Shown here piece after piece: positions 60,575-64,000 of a DNA stretch of 64,000 bases; within the stretch, counting starts at the first letter, position 1; every line of letters starts with the position of its first letter. This stretch comes from Christiangramia portivictoriae DSM 23547 (GTDB lineage Bacteria > Bacteroidota > Bacteroidia > Flavobacteriales > Flavobacteriaceae), in contig NZ_AUHF01000007.1 of the NCBI RefSeq assembly GCF_000423045.1, positions 286,674-350,673 of the forward strand, in the 5' to 3' direction. The notes beneath the pieces were generated by a model. The model had not been told where the DNA came from, ran no database searches, and saw nothing but the letters and a program-made list of their open reading frames with translations. The position numbers were made by a program, and so were the translations under genes.

Positions 60575-62521
60575 TTATACATTTCCAGGAGCTGTTGTTT
60601 TATCCTTAAGATGTTCAGCAAAGAAACCCATCATGGCTTTGTACAATTCGAGTCGGTTTTCTTCCTTTCCAAAACCATGGCCCTCATCATATTTCACCAT
60701 ATAAGGCACCTCAACACCACGTGCTCTCAGACTTTCCACGATCTGGTCTGCCTCATCGATATTCACCCGGGGATCGTTGGCTCCCTGCACTACGAATAGC
60801 GGCTTCTGGATCTTATCTACATGCAAAGCCGGTGAAATTTCGTTCATGATCTCCTGCTCATCAGGATTATCTGGATTATACCAGATCTTATACATGATCT
60901 CCCTGTATTTCTCCCAGTAGGGCGGGATGGTTTTCATGAATGTATTCAAGTTAGAAACTCCAACATAATCCACACCACAGGCATATTTCTCAGGAGTTTT
61001 GGTCATACCACGAAGCACCGCATAACCACCATGACTTCCGCCGTAAATAGCAACTTTGTTTTTATCTACCCAACCCTGATCGATCACATAATCGATTCCA
61101 TCTTCGACATCATCCATTGCTTTGCGACCTATTTCACCAAAGCCAGCTTTTAAAAATTCTTTTCCATAGCCACCCGAGATTCTGAAATTTACATGTAAAG
61201 TGGCATAACCACGACTTGCGAAGAGCTGAGCTTCAGGATTGAAACCCCAGGAATCTCTGATTCCCTGCGGCCCGCCGTGTGGATTCACAATAAGTGGCAG
61301 TTGCTGTCCCGCTTTATAATCTTGCGGAAGCGTGATATAACCATAAATGGTTTTGTTATCCCTGCTTTTAAAAGTGATCGGTTTCATAGAGGCCATATCT
61401 TCCGCTTTTAATTGCGGTAATAACTTATATAAAAGCCTTACTTCGTCTTTATTCACATCATATAGATAATACTCACCCACGATCTTATCACTGGTTACCG
61501 CGATCAAATATTTACTCTCGTCCTCTGTTCTGCCAGCAGTATAGAATTGCTTATTTCCAAACTCCTTTTTCAGTCTTCCGTAGATCTTTTTGTAGGTTTC
61601 ACTTACAGGAACCACGACGGTCTTTTCACCTGTGTAGCTGAAATAATCAATTTCATAATTACGCTTTCGGGATAAGGTGAGTCCGGAAACATCAAAGGTG
61701 TCATTACTGAAGATTGTTTCCTTCTTCTTATTAGCTTTCAGGTCATAGATCTGAATTTCGGTTTTATCACCATCCAGATTGGAAACTACGTACGCATGAT
61801 CAGGATTTTCAGAAGTTACACTCAGTGAAGCTATACTGAAGGAATCGCTGAAATCTGTGTATTTCAATTGTTGGAATTCACCATCAATCCTGTATGACAG
61901 CTCTGTATTTACACCATCAACAATTTTAGTAATCGCACGAAGATTCCCCTTGCTGTCAAAATCATAACCTGCTACCGGATCGTCCCCTTCTTCAACGCTG
62001 TAAAGTTTTGTGATCTCTCCGGTATTCACATTCAGCCTGTAAGGTTCTTCCTGTTGCAAGTTGTCTTTATTCATCTGGATGATCATATGATCTTTATCCT
62101 CTTTTAAAGAAGATATGATGTTGGCACGCACCCCGTCATATGGAGTAAGGTCGACATCATTTTCTCCGGAAATATCCACCCCATAAACATGGTAATTTTC
62201 ATCACCACCTTTATCCTGCATATAAACGAGCCTGTCCTCACTGGCCCAGGCAAATCCACGAATAAGATCTTCCCCCTGTGCTTTTAGCAAAGTTTCTTTT
62301 TCTGAAATGATTTCTTTTAGATAAAGATCCCGTTCTCCTGAAGCTCTTCGTTTCATATATCCAATGTATTTTCCATCTGGAGATAATTTGAATGAAAATG
62401 CTTCCGGAGTTTTAAAGTAATCTTCAACTGAATATTTGTAGTTCCCCGATTCCAGGGCGGCGAGTCTGGCTAGCTCTTCCTTCCCTGATGGTAGTGTGGT
62501 ATTTCCTGGTTTTTCTTTCAC
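60575..62521 (-). CDS. S9-family prolyl oligopeptidase/acylaminoacyl peptidase
   Basis: A 648-residue serine peptidase. A seven-bladed beta-propeller (about 30-370) precedes the alpha/beta-hydrolase domain (about 390-648). Nucleophile in YGGSHGGYAVLRGM, Asp in VVQGANDPRVNIDEADQ, His in KYDEGHGFGKEENR. The only available start is GTG at 62521; the frame upstream is open for 13 codons to a stop but has no ATG. As given, the protein lacks the signal peptide that many flavobacterial S9 peptidases have and would be cytoplasmic. It should release peptides or dipeptides from short peptides. Converges on the HD gene, divergence-free from mutM-like gene upstream. Confidence 0.93.
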   Translation of the reverse strand: MKEKPGNTTLPSGKEELARLAALESGNYKYSVEDYFKTPEAFSFKLSPDGKYIGYMKRRASGERDLYLKEIISEKETLLKAQGEDLIRGFAWASEDRLVYMQDKGGDENYHVYGVDISGENDVDLTPYDGVRANIISSLKEDKDHMIIQMNKDNLQQEEPYRLNVNTGEITKLYSVEEGDDPVAGYDFDSKGNLRAITKIVDGVNTELSYRIDGEFQQLKYTDFSDSFSIASLSVTSENPDHAYVVSNLDGDKTEIQIYDLKANKKKETIFSNDTFDVSGLTLSRKRNYEIDYFSYTGEKTVVVPVSETYKKIYGRLKKEFGNKQFYTAGRTEDESKYLIAVTSDKIVGEYYLYDVNKDEVRLLYKLLPQLKAEDMASMKPITFKSRDNKTIYGYITLPQDYKAGQQLPLIVNPHGGPQGIRDSWGFNPEAQLFASRGYATLHVNFRISGGYGKEFLKAGFGEIGRKAMDDVEDGIDYVIDQGWVDKNKVAIYGGSHGGYAVLRGMTKTPEKYACGVDYVGVSNLNTFMKTIPPYWEKYREIMYKIWYNPDNPDEQEIMNEISPALHVDKIQKPLFVVQGANDPRVNIDEADQIVESLRARGVEVPYMVKYDEGHGFGKEENRLELYKAMMGFFAEHLKDKTTAPGNV

Positions 62522-62649
62522 GATCTTATGTAGTTTTCGCGGGTATTCCTGCCCGGATTAGTATTTATTCCCTACATCGTTTCAAACTTCAATGTTCCTA
62601 TAATGGTGATTTGCAACCTTGATGAAATGATGCCTGGAATTTCTTCCTG

Positions 62650-62657
62650 CAAAAGTA
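62650..62657 (-). promoter_or_regulatory. -7 element upstream of the S9 peptidase gene
   Basis: TACTTTTG on the minus strand matches TAnnTTTG and lies 129 bp before the GTG start, in a 234-bp gap that otherwise shows no gene. A long leader would follow. Confidence 0.45.
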
Positions 62658-62755
62658 TCGAATCAAGTTCGGAAGGCCTGTAGTACTAATAAAACATTTG
62701 GATTTTGACCTACAGAATCTGATAGCAGAGTAGATCAATTCTTGATTTTGAGAAG

Positions 62756-63538
62756 CTATCGTATCTCCTGGCAGTCTGGGCAAAAATAAGTACTTCTACC
62801 GCCAATTTTTATCATTTTGATCTTAGCCTTCCCATTCGGACAGTCACCACCTGCTTCCCGATGATTTCTAAGATACGAATCGGGAATCTGCTCACCTTCG
62901 GTTTTGCTTCTTGTCACCGTTTCCAGGATGATATTCATCTTTTTGAACATCGCCTTTAGATCCTTGTCAGCGAGATTCTCGCATTTCGATTGAGGATGAA
63001 TTCCCGTCTGGTAAAGCATTTCATCCACGTACAAATTCCCCAGACCTGCAATAAAAGCCTGGTCCATCAATGCAGTTTTTACATTGCCTTTTTTGTTGCT
63101 GAAAAGCGCTATGAATTCTTCTTCTGAAACTTCAGTCGCATGCGGTCCCAGTTTCTTGTCTTTTCTGAAGTTTTCGATGTCATCAGTAAGAAATAGTTTC
63201 CCGAGTTTCCGCGGACAAATAAAAGACAGTTTCCCACCGTTGTCGAAAGTAAGTGTTAGCTGCGCATGTTTATGAACATCATCGTGCTGAAAGAAGTCCA
63301 TTCTACCCGTCATTCCAAAGTGAACTACCAGAAAACCATCTTTCACTAGTTCCAGAAAAAGATATTTACCAATTTGAGAAACCGCTTTGATCTCGTTTCC
63401 TTCAAGTCTGTCTTTAAATTCCTTTTTAGGTGACTGGAAAATCTTGTCTGCTCCCGTATCTACCTTTATAATCTTCTGGTGAAGACTGGTGGAATTAATA
63501 TATAATTTTTGATAGGCGACTTCTGGTAATTCTGGCAT
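62756..63538 (-). CDS. Fpg/Nei-family DNA glycosylase
   Basis: A 260-residue base-excision repair enzyme. The N-terminal catalytic Pro2-Glu3 (MPELPEV), the conserved Lys in the turn GKYLFLELVKDG, the helix-two-turn-helix DQAFIAGLGNLYVDEMLYQT, and the C-terminal zinc-finger-like tail are present. In the tail the four Cys are reduced to three: Cys233, Cys253 and Cys256; the second position, normally CxxC, is Gly236 (DCPNGKAK). The intercalating His/Arg of the finger loop (GGRSTYFC, Arg248) remains. It should excise oxidised pyrimidines or purines. Some relatives use a zincless finger, so activity is likely kept. Confidence 0.92.
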   Translation of the reverse strand: MPELPEVAYQKLYINSTSLHQKIIKVDTGADKIFQSPKKEFKDRLEGNEIKAVSQIGKYLFLELVKDGFLVVHFGMTGRMDFFQHDDVHKHAQLTLTFDNGGKLSFICPRKLGKLFLTDDIENFRKDKKLGPHATEVSEEEFIALFSNKKGNVKTALMDQAFIAGLGNLYVDEMLYQTGIHPQSKCENLADKDLKAMFKKMNIILETVTRSKTEGEQIPDSYLRNHREAGGDCPNGKAKIKMIKIGGRSTYFCPDCQEIR

Positions 63539-63582
63539 AGCTTTTTGTTTTCAAGTTAGCATAAATAGAAATTTCAGAAAAA

Positions 63583-63741
63583 TTAAAAAAGCTTCGTTTG
63601 CCCATCCTTGTATTCCTCATGCAACTTACAGTCAAGACTGGGCTTTTCACGATCCTGAAGATACATTTTTCGAGCAATTTTAAACTGCTGCTTTACCTGC
63701 TCCGAGAACTGGCCTTCGCCTTTCATTCGGGTGCCGAACCT
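63583..63741 (-). pseudogene. C-terminal remnant of a radical-SAM-like protein
   Basis: The minus-strand frame RFGTRMKGEGQFSEQVKQQF... ends KDGQTKLF, stop at 63583-63585, about 53 residues. Its form (RFGxRMxGxGxxAxQ at the front, GQxxLF at the end) resembles the end of PA0069-family radical SAM proteins. Only the tail is present; upstream the frame runs antisense through the decayed HD-gene copy, so the rest of the gene is missing. An alternative is a real 47-residue protein from the ATG at 63726. Family call is tentative. Confidence 0.4.
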
Positions 63742-63909
63742 GCAGATGAACAATGAAGAATATACAGCTTCGAAGGCTCTAACGATTAACCATTTCTATG
63801 AAAAGTTACTGCTTTTAAGGATCAAATGAACACCAAAACAGGCAGGCGAATTGCAGAAGAAAGGCATTCATGGAGCAATTCTTTAAAACCTTTATTTATC
63901 ATTGAAGGT
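63732..63909 (+). pseudogene. Decayed partial copy of the HD-hydrolase gene
   Basis: This stretch aligns with 60334-60510, the last third of the HD hydrolase gene, for about 150 bp at high identity (CTGCAGATGA, GCTTCGAAGGCT, TTTCTATGAAAAGTTACTGC, GAATTGCAGAAGAAAGGCAT all shared). It has a 1-base deletion near 63819 and a 4-base deletion near 63869 relative to the intact gene, so it cannot encode the same protein. The match fades after 63890. It is therefore a non-functional duplicate fragment or remnant of a paralogue. Confidence 0.8.
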
Positions 63910-64000
63910 TGGGAAGTAGGGTAGATGTTTAAACTCCTCTTCTCCAAATCCCTTTAATTTAGCAACAGCAGCTACCTCAAAAGCCCAAAAACCAAAGAAA
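63892..64000 (-). CDS. C-terminus of a PoNe-immunity-type (DUF1911) protein (partial)
   Basis: The minus-strand frame enters from the right edge and ends with TAA at 63892-63894: FFGFWAFEVAAVAKLKGFGE, then EEFKHLPYFPTFNDK. The YWAFEVAAVxKLxGxDD...HxYYP pattern is the end of the PoNi/DUF1911 immunity domain that neutralises PoNe DNase toxins. Only 35 residues are visible, so the call is by pattern alone. The matching toxin, if any, would be outside the window. The stop codon lies in the fading end of the HD-gene remnant. Confidence 0.55.
   Translation of the reverse strand, partial: FFGFWAFEVAAVAKLKGFGEEEFKHLPYFPTFNDK

Overview
The window reads as chromosomal DNA of a marine-type member of the Flavobacteriaceae (Bacteroidota), most like Christiangramia/Gramella. 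The evidence is gene content and gene form: four TonB-dependent receptors with N-terminal carboxypeptidase-regulatory domains, surface-type lipoproteins with Asp/Glu after the lipid Cys, a THC0290_0291-family protein, the DUF5689 and DUF3108 families, an 1133-residue IleS, a zinc-finger-less DksA relative, and promoters with the Bacteroidota TTTG / TAnnTTTG form. The genus is an inference. Coding density is high. I saw no rRNA, CRISPR array, insertion sequence or prophage; there is one tRNA (Asn, GTT).

Layout. 1-1.0 kb: end of an outer-membrane barrel gene and a VOC protein. 1.1-13 kb: a probable nutrient-acquisition locus with two TonB receptor plus lipoprotein pairs around a secreted endonuclease/exonuclease/phosphatase-fold enzyme and a surface endonuclease I lipoprotein. 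This looks like a set for attacking extracellular nucleic acid or phosphoesters. 13.3-18 kb: compact operon DUF3108 - tryptophan dioxygenase - M23 endopeptidase - pgi. 18.2-20.7 kb: tyrosine catabolism (HPPD, homogentisate dioxygenase). 20.8-24.9 kb: patatin-barrel phospholipase and uvrC. 25-29.8 kb: overlapping operon of a retropepsin-like protease, a RimK ATP-grasp ligase, an AstE-like zinc deacylase and 5-formyl-THF cyclo-ligase, then a PAS histidine kinase and a response regulator. 29.8-34.9 kb: ileS, a DksA relative, a DUF4097-like protein, lspA. 35-39.6 kb: a heme/hemoglobin-type TonB receptor, recO, gdhA. 39.8-43.2 kb: THC0290_0291 protein, pncA-pncB (NAD salvage) and a lipoprotein. 43.5-47.5 kb: phosphate transporter and OprO/P-type porin, an apparent small RNA, and tRNA-Asn. 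47.7-49.8 kb: rseP and a SCO protein. 49.9-57.3 kb: metal block of feoA, feoB, a small Cys-rich protein, a ZIP transporter, a DtxR/MntR regulator, a TonB receptor and a thioredoxin. 57.3-63.5 kb: DjlA-like chaperone, bacilliredoxin, acyltransferase, HD hydrolase, S9 peptidase, Fpg/Nei glycosylase. 63.5-64 kb: a scrambled junction with two gene remnants and the end of a PoNe-type immunity gene.

The strongest unexplained signal is at 47.08-47.28 kb. A separate short transcription unit, bounded by its own terminator, carries 23 nt complementary (one 2-nt bulge) to the whole leader of the porin mRNA up to the base before its ATG. It looks like a small RNA sitting next to its target. The second is a shared 17-bp box (TTT-N-G-Y-CTTGT-Y-W-AA) at the promoters of feoAB, the DtxR/MntR gene and its divergent TonB receptor, which suggests one metal regulon. 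The third is the recombined right edge, where a decayed piece of the HD hydrolase gene found 3.4 kb upstream sits between a truncated radical-SAM-like tail and a toxin-immunity gene.
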